Origin: a virus
IMG/VR virus record: IMGVR_UViG_3300029319_006593
Coordinates: 1-38,146 of that record
Length of the DNA: 38,146 nt
Reading direction: 5' to 3' (one strand)
In this document: positions 1 to 8,397 of the stretch, one piece after another
Layout: every line of letters begins with the position of its first letter
Position numbering within the stretch: the stretch's first letter is position 1
Notes under the pieces: generated by a model
Databases searched by the model: none
Seen by the model: only the letters and a program-made list of their open reading frames with translations
Told to the model about the DNA's origin: nothing
Program-made: the position numbers and the translations under genes

Positions 1-8
1 AAAATAAT

Positions 9-1895
9 ATGGCAAATGCAAACCTAGAAGGTCTTGGACAAGAAATTTTTGAAACTCGCTACGCTTACCCAGGCGAAACAAAATGGGCAGAAAGAGCTAA
101 AGTAGTCGCAAAGACTATGGCTTCGGCTGAGAACGATGAAGACAAGGAAAAGGTCGAGAAACTCTTTTATGATTCTATCGGGTCTGGAGATCTTATTCCT
201 GGTGGTCGTATCATTTATGGTTCTGGCCGTAACCGTGGTAGACACAATCTGCTCAATTGCTATGTCATTATTCCAGAAGATAATGTAGACAGCATTGGCA
301 AAACAGTGATGGATATGTATCGCATCTCCTGCGCTGGTGGAGGTGTTGGTTTTAATGTGTCCAAGATTCGCCCCAAAGGCGACCACATTGGCAGTGTCAA
401 GAACTCTGCCCCTGGTGCTGTTTCTGTCCTCAAGATGATCAACGAGGTGGGTGAGCATGTCCGCGCTGGTAAGAACCGTCGCACAGCCCTCATGGGTATT
501 CTGAATGTGACTCACCCAGACCTCCTTGAGTTCCTTTCTGTAAAGCTTGATCACGGCCAACTAAACAACTTTAACATCTCTGTTGCTATTACTAACAGGT
601 TCCTTGAGGCTGTCGAGCTAAACGAGCCTTGGTATTTCACTTTCGGCAACAAAGAGTATCACTCGTATGATATCTCTCGTAATGGAGATGAGGTTATCAG
701 TGTTCTTGGTCTTGATGAAGAGGATGCAATCACTCGCGCAGAAAACTTTCACAAAGTGAAGTGGACTGACACCTTCGAGATGATCGGCCAGCGTGACATG
801 AAAGCTCGCGAGCTTTGGGATCTAATCTGGAAGAACTCTGTGGAGTCTGGTGATCCTGGCATCTACAATATTGATCTAGCCAACAGCTATACCAACGTCT
901 CCTACTTCGAGAACCTTGACAGCACCAACCCTTGTGGTGAGATCTCTCTCCCCTCTTATGGTAACTGCTGCCTCGCCAACATCAACCTGAACAATATGGT
1001 TCTTGAGGATGGTTCTGATCTAGATTGGAAGCGTCTTGCTAAGACTGTTCGCACTGGTATTCGATTCCTGGATAATGTTCTCACCGTCAACACATTCCCA
1101 ACTGAGGAGTGCAAGACCGTCGGTGAGCGTTCACGCAGGATCGGTCTAGGCGTCACAGGGCTGCACTACATGCTTATCAAGCTCAACATCAAGTACGGCA
1201 GCGAGAAGTGCCTAGAGTTCCTTGAGAGGCTGTTCAGCACCATCAGGGACGAGGCATACAAGATGTCTATCTACCTTGCTAGAGACAAGCAGCCCTTCCC
1301 TGAGTTTGACTACAAGAAATATCTAGATGAAGACTTCGCAAAGACCCTCCCTGCACGGATACGAATGCTTATCAAGCGTCATGGAATTAGAAATGCAGTC
1401 ATGCTCACTATTCCTCCTTGCGGAACTATTTCAATGCTACACGGAGTATCAAGCGGAATTGAGCCTATCTTCTCTGCAATGTACAACCGCCGATGGAGAA
1501 GCGCCAACACCTGGAAAGAGCAACTCGTAGTTGATCCACTCTTTCAGCAGTATTATGATGAGGGTAAATCTCTTGAGCCTTTTGTAGGATCCTATGATAT
1601 TCTTCCTGAAGATCATATCAAGGTACAGGCAACTGTTCAGAAGTTTATTGATTCTTGCATCAGCAAGACAATCAATCTTCCTGGCACCTCAACACCAGAG
1701 GAATTTTCTCAAGCAGCACTTGACTATGCACCTTACCTGAAGGGCCTGACGGTTTATCGCGCAGGATCTAAAGGCAACGAACCTCTCCAGGCTATCGCTC
1801 TGACTGAGGAAAATATTCTGAAATACATGGGTGTTCCTGTAGAGTCTGCTGTCCAGTCTGGTGACGCTTGCTCAATGGAGGGCGGCGACTGCTGA
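9..1895 (+). CDS. nrdJ: Class II (adenosylcobalamin-dependent) ribonucleotide reductase
   Basis: Reduces ribonucleotides to deoxyribonucleotides for phage DNA synthesis. The single 628-aa chain shows the RNR barrel signatures: C84 in LLNCYVI, the catalytic N307-P-C309-G-E311 motif, C320 in NCCLANINL as the likely disulfide partner of C84, and a C-terminal redox pair C621/C628 (CSMEGGDC). With no companion small subunit or activase nearby, and with the class II-style motif layout, B12-dependent NrdJ is the best call. There is no ATP cone at the N-terminus, so allosteric activity control is probably absent. The ATG at 9 has no visible ribosome binding site because the window begins there; the true start could lie upstream. 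The stop overlaps the next ATG (TGATG). Confidence 0.9.
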   Translation: MANANLEGLGQEIFETRYAYPGETKWAERAKVVAKTMASAENDEDKEKVEKLFYDSIGSGDLIPGGRIIYGSGRNRGRHNLLNCYVIIPEDNVDSIGKTVMDMYRISCAGGGVGFNVSKIRPKGDHIGSVKNSAPGAVSVLKMINEVGEHVRAGKNRRTALMGILNVTHPDLLEFLSVKLDHGQLNNFNISVAITNRFLEAVELNEPWYFTFGNKEYHSYDISRNGDEVISVLGLDEEDAITRAENFHKVKWTDTFEMIGQRDMKARELWDLIWKNSVESGDPGIYNIDLANSYTNVSYFENLDSTNPCGEISLPSYGNCCLANINLNNMVLEDGSDLDWKRLAKTVRTGIRFLDNVLTVNTFPTEECKTVGERSRRIGLGVTGLHYMLIKLNIKYGSEKCLEFLERLFSTIRDEAYKMSIYLARDKQPFPEFDYKKYLDEDFAKTLPARIRMLIKRHGIRNAVMLTIPPCGTISMLHGVSSGIEPIFSAMYNRRWRSANTWKEQLVVDPLFQQYYDEGKSLEPFVGSYDILPEDHIKVQATVQKFIDSCISKTINLPGTSTPEEFSQAALDYAPYLKGLTVYRAGSKGNEPLQAIALTEENILKYMGVPVESAVQSGDACSMEGGDC

Positions 1896-2413
1896 TGCCA
1901 ACTTACTCTTGGAAGTGTGATGATTGCGAGATCTCTTGGGACAGAGAGTGTGATATTGGTAAAGCACCAGATCGCACTCGCTGTCCTGAGTGTAACAAAT
2001 TGTGTGATCGAGATTGGGAAAGCCAGAACGTAGCCGTCAGCTTTAAAGATGATGGTAAGGGAAATGAAAATAATCCAGGTGTTAATGATTTCCACACGAT
2101 TAGAAAAAGATATAGAAAGTTTGCTGAAAAAGGATGGGATAAAGACTCTGCTAATCGCTTTTTAAATAATAGTATTAAACAATCTAAAGAAGTAATGAAT
2201 GATGATAGCTATCGTTATCGCTCTTTGCATCTAAATTATGAAAAGATGGAGAAAGATGGATTGTGTAAAAGACTTTCAGAGAAGGAGTCTAGAGAAAAGG
2301 TTGAAAGAGCTAGAAAACTGACCGAGCAAGCCTATGATAATGCAAACAAGCGGGGCTACAAAGATGCTGGCTCCGACAAGTTAGACATCGCCAAACCCCA
2401 AAAACAACAATAA
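1895..2413 (+). CDS. FmdB-like zinc-ribbon protein
   Basis: This 172-aa protein begins MPTYSWKCDDC and carries CxxC pairs at about residues 8-11 and 29-32 (CPEC), the FmdB-type zinc-ribbon pattern. The rest is charged and probably helical, with no recognised domain. Such small zinc ribbons are common in phages and are often called putative regulators; the actual role is unknown. The start codon overlaps the stop of the reductase by one base, so the two are probably co-translated. A second, shorter FmdB-like gene lies at 19837. Confidence 0.6.
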   Translation: MPTYSWKCDDCEISWDRECDIGKAPDRTRCPECNKLCDRDWESQNVAVSFKDDGKGNENNPGVNDFHTIRKRYRKFAEKGWDKDSANRFLNNSIKQSKEVMNDDSYRYRSLHLNYEKMEKDGLCKRLSEKESREKVERARKLTEQAYDNANKRGYKDAGSDKLDIAKPQKQQ

Positions 2414-2415
2414 CA

Positions 2416-3720
2416 ATGGCTTACGATTTTTCTGAGAACATTCAGAGAGGTATTCTGTATCTCCTGAAGTCCAACAAGGACTTCTACCTTCAGATTGTCA
2501 ATCTGGTTCAACCAGAGCATTTCGAGTTCCCCAGCCACTCAAAGATCTTTGAGCGTGTCCGTGGTCACTATGAGAAGTATGGCAAGCTGCCTACCGATGA
2601 TTTCATCGTGCAGGATATCAAGCCCACTCTTACTGCTCGTGAGTCTGCTTCGGACTACGAAGATGAGCTTTCGTATATTAACAATGTGGATACCTCCACT
2701 GTTGGTAACACGGATTACATGCTCGACCTTGTGGAGAACTTCGCTAAGAAGGAGGCTATGAAGGCTGCCATCGCTGACAGCATTTCGCTTATCAAGGAAA
2801 ATCGTATGGATGAGGTTGAGGCTCTCGTCAAGAAAGCCCTCCTCATCAACCGTGATGTGGACACAGGCCAAGATTACTTCGCAGATGTAATGGGTCGGTG
2901 GGATCGCATCTTTAATAAAAAGCAAGAGGAAAAGTACAAGACCTTTCTCCCCAGCATCAACAAGTCCCTAGAAGGAGGTTTGGGGTCCAAGGAATTGGCT
3001 ATGGTTGTTGCCCCTCCTGGGGTCGGCAAGTCTTTGTTCCTAGTGAACCAAGGCGTGCATTCGATGATCGAGGGACGGAAGGTTTTGTATATCTCTCTTG
3101 AGATGAGTGAGGATAAGATCGCGCAGCGTTTTGATTCCGTCATGACTCTCATGCCTCAGTTTAAGCTCAAAGATCCTGCTAACCAGCTTACCGTCAAGGA
3201 GCGTCTTGATATGTTCAAGAAGGAATTCCCTGGCAGCGAACTGGTTATCAAAGAGTTTCCTACGGGGCAAGCTTCTATCAACACGATCAGAAACCTACTG
3301 GTGCAGCTAAAGAACTACGACGAGTTTGAGCCTGACCTTCTGATCGTGGACTACCTTGAACTTCTTCGCCCCTCCAGGGAGATTCAGCAGGAGTATCAAG
3401 CCCAGCAGAAGATTGCTGAAGAGCTTCGAGGTGTAGCCATGGAGTATAACTTCTTAACTTGGACTGCAACACAGACCAACAGGCAAGGCAGGATGGTGAA
3501 GATTATCACTGATGCCGAGCTAGGAGACTCTTATGGCAAGATCAGGACATGCGACTTCGCCATGTCCCTGAACCAATCTGAGGAAGAGTTTGATGAGGGT
3601 AAGATGCGAGCCTATGTCATCAAGTCTCGGAATGGTAGACCCAGGTTCACCGTCCCCATGGAGGTGGACTACGGTGTGCTCCGAATGTCCGAAGGGGACG
3701 AAGTGTTCTCAGGAGAATGA
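2416..3720 (+). CDS. DnaB/gp41-type replicative DNA helicase
   Basis: Unwinds DNA at the replication fork. The 434-aa protein has a helical N-terminal domain (about residues 1-150) and a RecA-type ATPase domain: Walker A APPGVGKS with K205 and Walker B LLIVDYLEL with D312. The length and layout fit T4 gp41 and other phage DnaB-family hexameric helicases. It starts 3 bases after the zinc-ribbon gene. With the gp32-like and UvsX-like proteins in this window it indicates phage-encoded replication and recombination-dependent replication. No separate primase is visible here. Confidence 0.85.
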   Translation: MAYDFSENIQRGILYLLKSNKDFYLQIVNLVQPEHFEFPSHSKIFERVRGHYEKYGKLPTDDFIVQDIKPTLTARESASDYEDELSYINNVDTSTVGNTDYMLDLVENFAKKEAMKAAIADSISLIKENRMDEVEALVKKALLINRDVDTGQDYFADVMGRWDRIFNKKQEEKYKTFLPSINKSLEGGLGSKELAMVVAPPGVGKSLFLVNQGVHSMIEGRKVLYISLEMSEDKIAQRFDSVMTLMPQFKLKDPANQLTVKERLDMFKKEFPGSELVIKEFPTGQASINTIRNLLVQLKNYDEFEPDLLIVDYLELLRPSREIQQEYQAQQKIAEELRGVAMEYNFLTWTATQTNRQGRMVKIITDAELGDSYGKIRTCDFAMSLNQSEEEFDEGKMRAYVIKSRNGRPRFTVPMEVDYGVLRMSEGDEVFSGE

Positions 3721-3721
3721 T

Positions 3722-4054
3722 ATGACCAAGCCAGTGCATCCCATGCAGCTTTTCACAGGTGCGAAGACCTTTACTATTGAACAAAAGTCTTTATCTAAAG
3801 ATAATCTGCATGGCGAGGTAGATTTTGCGAAAAGCATAATTAGACTGGATCCGAACCAAAGCTTGGAAGATTACAAGAATACTCTTTTGCATGAGATTTT
3901 GCATATTGGTTACGAACTGTTTGGTCTAGGTAATGATGAAGACATGCCTACTATTCAGAATGAGTTCCTAACAATGGTCACAGGAAACATGCTAAGGTTA
4001 TTTACAAATCTTAACCCTGAACTATTTGAATATATTTTCGAGCGCCCTAAATAA
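3722..4054 (+). CDS. Small HEXXH putative zinc metallopeptidase
   Basis: A 110-aa protein with the zincin motif HEILH (in TLLHEILHIGYELFG, around residues 59-63), a candidate two-His zinc site with catalytic Glu. A further acidic residue about 30 positions later (NEFLTMVTG) could complete the site. Similar short minimal metallopeptidases of ImmA/SprT-like appearance are frequent in phages, but substrates are unknown. The ATG at 3722 is preferred over an earlier in-frame ATG inside the helicase gene because AGGAG lies just upstream and it abuts the helicase stop. Confidence 0.55.
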   Translation: MTKPVHPMQLFTGAKTFTIEQKSLSKDNLHGEVDFAKSIIRLDPNQSLEDYKNTLLHEILHIGYELFGLGNDEDMPTIQNEFLTMVTGNMLRLFTNLNPELFEYIFERPK

Positions 4055-4067
4055 TTAGGGTGTTATT

Positions 4068-4613
4068 ATGAAAGACTTAGAGTTAAGAGACATTTTTCCA
4101 CGGAGACCATCTCCCCTAGTAAAGGTAGCATTTTATTCTAATGGCAGATGGCAGTTTGGCCCTGTGGTGGACACTGCGGGCATGTCAGATGAGGATCAAC
4201 TTATTTATAAAGTTCCTTTTAAATTTTCTTTGGTGGCTCAGAATCAAAATGATCCAAGCCGAGGAACACTGATTGGACAACCTGGAGATTATTTTGGAGT
4301 TGATAGACTGGGGCACCTCAGTTTAATCACTCAAAAACAATATGACTACAGGTTTCCTAAAAAAAGAAAACCAGGATACGCAGCGGACAACTCAACTAAA
4401 TTGAGAGAAAAAAATTATATCACAGAAATTGTGAGAGGATCTACCGTAGCGACCTCTAATACTGCGCCTATAACAACATACACTCCCTCTACTAGCAGAT
4501 CAAGTGGTGGGACCTTTGGTGGAACTTATGGTGGTTCTACTGGAGGTTCTACTGGTGGTTCTACTGGCGGCTCCACTGGTGGAGGTGGAGGTGGAGGGGG
4601 TGGTGGTTACTAA
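4068..4613 (+). CDS. Hypothetical protein with glycine/serine/threonine-rich tail
   Basis: A 181-aa protein of unknown function. Residues 1-125 form an ordered-looking basic region; residues about 145-181 are low-complexity, with repeated GGST units followed by an almost pure glycine run ending in Tyr. The repeats are encoded by near-identical 12-nt units, so the length may vary by slippage. Glycine-rich tails occur in phage adhesins and in linkers; nothing here decides between them. It sits between replication genes with a short 13-nt upstream gap. Confidence 0.6.
   Translation: MKDLELRDIFPRRPSPLVKVAFYSNGRWQFGPVVDTAGMSDEDQLIYKVPFKFSLVAQNQNDPSRGTLIGQPGDYFGVDRLGHLSLITQKQYDYRFPKKRKPGYAADNSTKLREKNYITEIVRGSTVATSNTAPITTYTPSTSRSSGGTFGGTYGGSTGGSTGGSTGGSTGGGGGGGGGGY
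4530..4577 (+). repeat. Four 12-nt tandem repeats encoding GGST units
   Basis: Four consecutive near-identical 12-nt units (pattern GGTGGTTCTACT with third-position changes), followed to about 4610 by GGTGGA-type glycine codons. They lie in frame, so gain or loss of a unit would change protein length without a frameshift. Confidence 0.85.
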
Positions 4614-4622
4614 AAAACTACT

Positions 4623-5054
4623 ATGGAAAACCTTACCGAATTACTAGAAGATTTTACCTGGGAAAACTACAAAGACATCAGCGATGCTGTTGTTAAATTT
4701 GATGAGTTCAACATCGACAACGAGATGTTTCGTCAGGCGTCAGTTTACTCGTACTATTATGGACTAATGGGTGCTGCAAAAAAGCGCATGAACGATCTTG
4801 ACACTGAGCTTGTTCGTCTTCAGTCCACGCTTCGTCGGGACTATAAGGACGCATCTACTACCAAGCTCACTGCCAAAGATCTGGATGATCTTGTGTACGC
4901 TCACGCAGCGTACATCGAGGCTGTCGGACATTGCAATGAAGCAGCATTCAAGTACGAACTACTCAAGGGACTTGTCCGCGCTCTTGAGCAAAAGAAGGAC
5001 ATGATTCAACAGGTCTCCGCAAATAAGCGGGAAGAGACCAAACTTTACAAGTGA
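4623..5054 (+). CDS. Putative UvsY-like recombination mediator
   Basis: A 143-aa all-helical, charged protein. Size (T4 UvsY is 137 aa), helical layout (YYYGLMGAAKKRMNDLDTEL, then a Lys/Asp-rich middle, then a C-terminal helix with ALEQKKDMI) and position directly before the gp32-like gene resemble T4 UvsY. UvsY loads UvsX recombinase onto gp32-covered ssDNA. There is no diagnostic motif, so this is inference from architecture and context; a generic coiled-coil protein is the alternative. UvsX is encoded at 20409. Confidence 0.4.
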   Translation: MENLTELLEDFTWENYKDISDAVVKFDEFNIDNEMFRQASVYSYYYGLMGAAKKRMNDLDTELVRLQSTLRRDYKDASTTKLTAKDLDDLVYAHAAYIEAVGHCNEAAFKYELLKGLVRALEQKKDMIQQVSANKREETKLYK

Positions 5055-5074
5055 TCACACTATCATACTATACT
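5044..5074 (+). promoter_or_regulatory. Possible promoter upstream of the gp32-like gene
   Basis: TTTACA (5044-5049), a 16-bp spacer and TACTAT (5066-5071), overlapped by TATACT at 5069-5074, lie before an AAGGAG ribosome binding site at about 5080 and the ATG at 5095. An added promoter would suit a protein needed in stoichiometric amounts, but the match is weak. Confidence 0.35.
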
Positions 5075-5094
5075 AACTAAGGAGAACTACTACT

Positions 5095-5835
5095 ATGGCT
5101 ATTGATCTAGACGCACTACGCAGAAAGCACGAGCAACTCAACAACCCTGGAGGGGCTAAGACCAACAACTCAGATTTCCTCAACAAGTTCTATCAAATTC
5201 CTGAAGGCACTAACTCTGTCCGCATCCTGCCCTGGCGTGATGACGAGAAAGAGTTCTATGCTGAGACTAAGATTCACCGCGTCCCCACGGGCGATGGTCA
5301 GGTGAAGAACATTCACTGCCGCAAAGTGCATGGGGAGAACTGCCCCATGTGTGATCTTTACTACGCTCTGTGGAAAACAGGGCGCAAGGAGGATGAGGAT
5401 CTTGCTCGCCAGATCAAGCCTCGTGCTCGTTACTACATGAACATCATGGATCGTGAGTCTGGTGACATCAAGATTCTATCTGTGGGTGTCATCCTGTTCA
5501 AGAAGATCATCGGCGCTATGCTTGATGAGGACTTCGGTGACATCACTGACGTTGAGTCTGGTCACGACTTCAAGATCGTGAAAGAGATGGAGGGGCAGTG
5601 GCCTAAGTATGATCAATCCGCACCCAGGCCCAAGTCCTCGCCTCTAGGTTCTAAAGCTGAGGTTGCTGCCAGCATGGACAGCCTCCATGAGATCCACGAT
5701 CTCGTCAAGCTTGAGGACTACGAAGAGGTTAAGCAAGCGGCCCAAGCACTCACTGGTGTTTCGGCTCCCCAAGGTAACACCAAGCAATCCGAAGAGGTTT
5801 CGGACGGTGATTACCTATCCAAACTTCAAAGTTGA
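5095..5835 (+). CDS. gp32-like single-stranded DNA-binding protein
   Basis: Coats ssDNA during replication, recombination and repair. The 246-aa protein has the T4 gp32 plan: a short basic N-terminal arm (LDALRRKHEQL) for cooperativity, an OB-fold core with a zinc site, and a Ser/Asp/Glu-rich acidic C-terminal tail for partner binding. Visible zinc ligands are H61 or H74, C75, and C83/C86 in CPMC. It is shorter than T4 gp32 (301 aa). A strong ribosome binding site (AAGGAG) precedes the ATG. It follows the UvsY-like gene. Confidence 0.85.
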   Translation: MAIDLDALRRKHEQLNNPGGAKTNNSDFLNKFYQIPEGTNSVRILPWRDDEKEFYAETKIHRVPTGDGQVKNIHCRKVHGENCPMCDLYYALWKTGRKEDEDLARQIKPRARYYMNIMDRESGDIKILSVGVILFKKIIGAMLDEDFGDITDVESGHDFKIVKEMEGQWPKYDQSAPRPKSSPLGSKAEVAASMDSLHEIHDLVKLEDYEEVKQAAQALTGVSAPQGNTKQSEEVSDGDYLSKLQS

Positions 5836-5839
5836 AATT

Positions 5840-6412
5840 ATGAAAAGTATTCTAAATCTTGCAGTCGTTGCAGTCCTGGGTCTCGGTGTTGCCTCTTGTG
5901 CCGCTCTGGAGTCTATCTTCGGAGAGGGCACAGTAGTTACTACTGCTGACCAACTAGCAGAGGGTGAAGTAGCCCCTGTCATCCCTTGGCAACAACTTCC
6001 TGAAGAGATCAAAGCTCAGATTCCTGAAGGCACTGAGGTAGTAATGGCTAACAAAGATCAGCTTGTTACCGACGCTGCTTACGTTCCTCTCGGTGGGGAG
6101 CTTGATGGAAACTCTATCGGCGGGATCATCGACGCAGGGTTTGGAGTTGCAAGTACTTTCATCCCTGGCCTAGCAGCGTGGGAGGGTATTGTTACTCTGT
6201 TCTCCCAACGTAAACGTCAAAATTATGCCAAGGCTATCAAGGCTGTCGTTCCAAGTGATAAGAACATCGACCTTGCTGGTGCTGTTACAGGCGTAGCCGC
6301 TGCTCTTGGCATGTCTCATACTTCTGAGGGATCCAAGGCCGCCGCTGAAGACGATGACGCCGCCGTGGCTGCAACAGATGCTGTGGCTGCAAAAGCCGCT
6401 GAAAAAGCTTGA
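5840..6412 (+). CDS. Putative lipoprotein
   Basis: A 190-aa protein with a lipoprotein signal peptide: MKSI, a hydrophobic stretch, and lipobox VASC with C20 as the lipidated residue. The mature part has two Gly/Ala-rich segments around IGGIIDAGFG and a charged, Ala-rich tail. It is predicted to be exported and membrane-anchored. Phage lipoproteins may act in superinfection exclusion or lysis; neither is shown here. The ATG at 5840 is chosen because the signal peptide begins there, 5 bases after the gp32-like stop. The TGA stop lies inside the next promoter's -35 box. Confidence 0.65.
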   Translation: MKSILNLAVVAVLGLGVASCAALESIFGEGTVVTTADQLAEGEVAPVIPWQQLPEEIKAQIPEGTEVVMANKDQLVTDAAYVPLGGELDGNSIGGIIDAGFGVASTFIPGLAAWEGIVTLFSQRKRQNYAKAIKAVVPSDKNIDLAGAVTGVAAALGMSHTSEGSKAAAEDDDAAVAATDAVAAKAAEKA

Positions 6413-6437
6413 TACTTTAACACACTCAAGCTATAAT
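6409..6437 (+). promoter_or_regulatory. Near-consensus sigma-70 promoter of the glycan island
   Basis: TTGATA (6409-6414), 17-bp spacer, TATAAT (6432-6437). The expected start site is about 6444, inside the 5' arm of the following terminator hairpin. The stop codon of the lipoprotein gene lies within the -35 box. Confidence 0.8.
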
Positions 6438-6438
6438 A

Positions 6439-6473
6439 AGAGGACATCCGTTTTGGATGTCCTCTATTTTTTT
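6439..6473 (+). terminator. Rho-independent terminator overlapping the promoter start site
   Basis: An 11-bp perfect stem (AGAGGACATCC, 6439-6449, with 6455-6465), 5-nt loop, then A and seven T. It terminates transcripts arriving from the replication genes. Transcripts starting at about 6444 would lack half of the 5' arm and keep only about 6 bp of stem, so they should read through. Confidence 0.85.
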
Positions 6474-6476
6474 ATC

Positions 6477-7652
6477 ATGAAAGAGAAATTAAAAATCTTA
6501 GCGGTCCCAGCAAACGAGGGAGGCTGCGCCTATTACAGAATTATCTCTCCAATCAGGAAGCTAGAAGAGCTTTACGGAGATCATATAGAAGTTCGCTGGA
6601 ATAAGAATCCCTTGGGTGTAGAAGAGGAAGGCGAACGAGCAGGACAATGGAAAGAGAACTGGGACTTTGAAGACATGAAGTGGGCCGATATTGTGTTCAC
6701 TCAAAACCTTAGTAACTTTGGCGGAAACTACACCGCCAGAATTGTTGGCAAGGCAAAAGAGTTTGGCAAGATTGTTCACTACGATACAGATGATCTTTTG
6801 ACTAACATTTATGAAGGTCACCGTCTTTACAATGTGTACAAAGAGAAAGGACTTGAAGAGATCACAAAGTTCATCTATAACAATGCTGATCTGGTCACAG
6901 TAACACAGAGAAAGTTTGCTGCTAGAGTTGCCCCATACTGCAATCCAAAGAATACTTTGGCTATTGTTAAGAACTCAATTGATTACAATCTTCCTTGCTG
7001 GAATATGGAGCGAGTTAAAAAGCCTAAGAAAAATTTCACTCGTTTTGGCTGGGTAGGAGGTATCCACCACGAGCAGGATCTTAAATACTTTAGTGGAGTC
7101 CCACATTTTGTTAATCAGAGAATTGGTAGAGAAAATTGTAGATGGGATTTTTATGGACACCCACCTCCACAAACTCCCAAAGACGATTGGCAGCTTGATG
7201 TTTGGAAAAGGTACAGGCAGATCATCCTAAGAGGATTCAAGGGTCAGGCCAATTGGAGAATTCACTACGCTATGCAAGCAGATAGGTATGGACAGTTCTA
7301 CACGGACATGGACATCGCTTTAGCGCCTCTTGAGATGAACGAGTTTAACGACTCCAAGTCTGAGATCAAGGTAGCCGAATGCGGTCGATATAAGATCCCT
7401 CTTGTAGCCACCAACTGCGGAGCATATGATGAATGGATCGAGAATGGTGAGACTGGGTTCTTGATTGATCCCAAGAAGCCCATCGCAGAGTGGACTAAGA
7501 TCCTCACAAAGTGCGCCAAGAATCCCGATATGGTAAAACGTATGGGAGAGAATCTTCACCAGAAGACAGAAGAAGCATTTGACATGAACAAGGTAGTAGA
7601 AGAGCGCCTCAACTTATACAGGGAGCTTTTAGTTGCAAGTCAAAATAGTTAG
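6477..7652 (+). CDS. GT-B fold glycosyltransferase (GT4-like)
   Basis: A 391-aa glycosyltransferase. The N-terminal Rossmann half begins KILAVPANEGGCAYYR, and the C-terminal half carries the nucleotide-sugar region (LAPLEMNEFNDSKSEIKVAECGRYKIPLV split by an E-x7-E-like pattern, then GETGFLIDP), typical of GT4-type retaining enzymes. Donor and acceptor are unknown. It is the first gene of the glycan island, starting 4 nt after the terminator T-run, with no Shine-Dalgarno sequence. The upstream in-frame ATG at 6306 lies in the lipoprotein gene and is rejected. Confidence 0.75.
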   Translation: MKEKLKILAVPANEGGCAYYRIISPIRKLEELYGDHIEVRWNKNPLGVEEEGERAGQWKENWDFEDMKWADIVFTQNLSNFGGNYTARIVGKAKEFGKIVHYDTDDLLTNIYEGHRLYNVYKEKGLEEITKFIYNNADLVTVTQRKFAARVAPYCNPKNTLAIVKNSIDYNLPCWNMERVKKPKKNFTRFGWVGGIHHEQDLKYFSGVPHFVNQRIGRENCRWDFYGHPPPQTPKDDWQLDVWKRYRQIILRGFKGQANWRIHYAMQADRYGQFYTDMDIALAPLEMNEFNDSKSEIKVAECGRYKIPLVATNCGAYDEWIENGETGFLIDPKKPIAEWTKILTKCAKNPDMVKRMGENLHQKTEEAFDMNKVVEERLNLYRELLVASQNS

Positions 7653-8397
7653 TGGGTGGTCAAACCCTGGCGGCAGCACCTTACACCACATTGGTCTAAC
7701 TAATCTGCTAAATGCCAACGGGATTGATTGTACTTTTTATGGACCTCACGAGTGGCACATCGGCAAGTGTAAGTCGAGGCATATTAGTGAGTGTAAACTT
7801 ACGGTTCATGATACACTTATCAGTCACTTCATACAGGTGCCAACCAGAAATGTAAAGAAACATATCCTAAGCTGTCACGAGACTAATCTATTTCCTCTGA
7901 AGGACATTCCTACGAGCGGCTACGATGTAATTCAGTATGTAAGTAAGTTTCAAAGAGATTGGCAGGGAGTTCTTGATCGTCCACATGTAATTATTCCTCC
8001 TCGCGTGGAGCAAATTGACTGGATGAGTCCTAAAAATAATACTGCTGGGGTCATAGGAAGTATTGATGAGCACAAGCAGACACACAAAGCCATTGAGATG
8101 GCGTTTAAAGACGGCTTTGATAAGGTTGTTTTATATGGAGAAATCACAGACTTACCTTATTTTGAAAAACACATTCAGCCACTCATGCATCGCATAGAGA
8201 TCCGTAATCATGAGGATGATAAGACTGTCATGTACGGCTCCGTAGAGGCTGTCTACCATGCTTCGAAGCGAGAGACCTATGGACTTGTGGAGGCTGAGTG
8301 TAAGGCCGCAGGAGTGCCTTTTAGGGGCGCAGAAAACAACCCTAAGATTATGACTGATGAGGAGATACTAGAGAGATGGCAAAAAATATTAAATTAG
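7633..8397 (+). CDS. Glycosyltransferase, GT-B type
   Basis: A 254-aa protein beginning KIVSGWSNPGGSTLHH, with a Gly-rich N-terminal loop and a C-terminal signature (HASKRETYGLVEAECKAAG) like the donor-binding E-x7-E region of GT4 enzymes. The predicted start is TTG at 7633, preceded by AGGGAG 8 nt upstream and overlapping the previous gene by 20 nt; no ATG fits the conserved N-terminus. It is shorter than typical GT4 enzymes. Specificity is unknown. Confidence 0.65.
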   Translation: MQVKIVSGWSNPGGSTLHHIGLTNLLNANGIDCTFYGPHEWHIGKCKSRHISECKLTVHDTLISHFIQVPTRNVKKHILSCHETNLFPLKDIPTSGYDVIQYVSKFQRDWQGVLDRPHVIIPPRVEQIDWMSPKNNTAGVIGSIDEHKQTHKAIEMAFKDGFDKVVLYGEITDLPYFEKHIQPLMHRIEIRNHEDDKTVMYGSVEAVYHASKRETYGLVEAECKAAGVPFRGAENNPKIMTDEEILERWQKILN

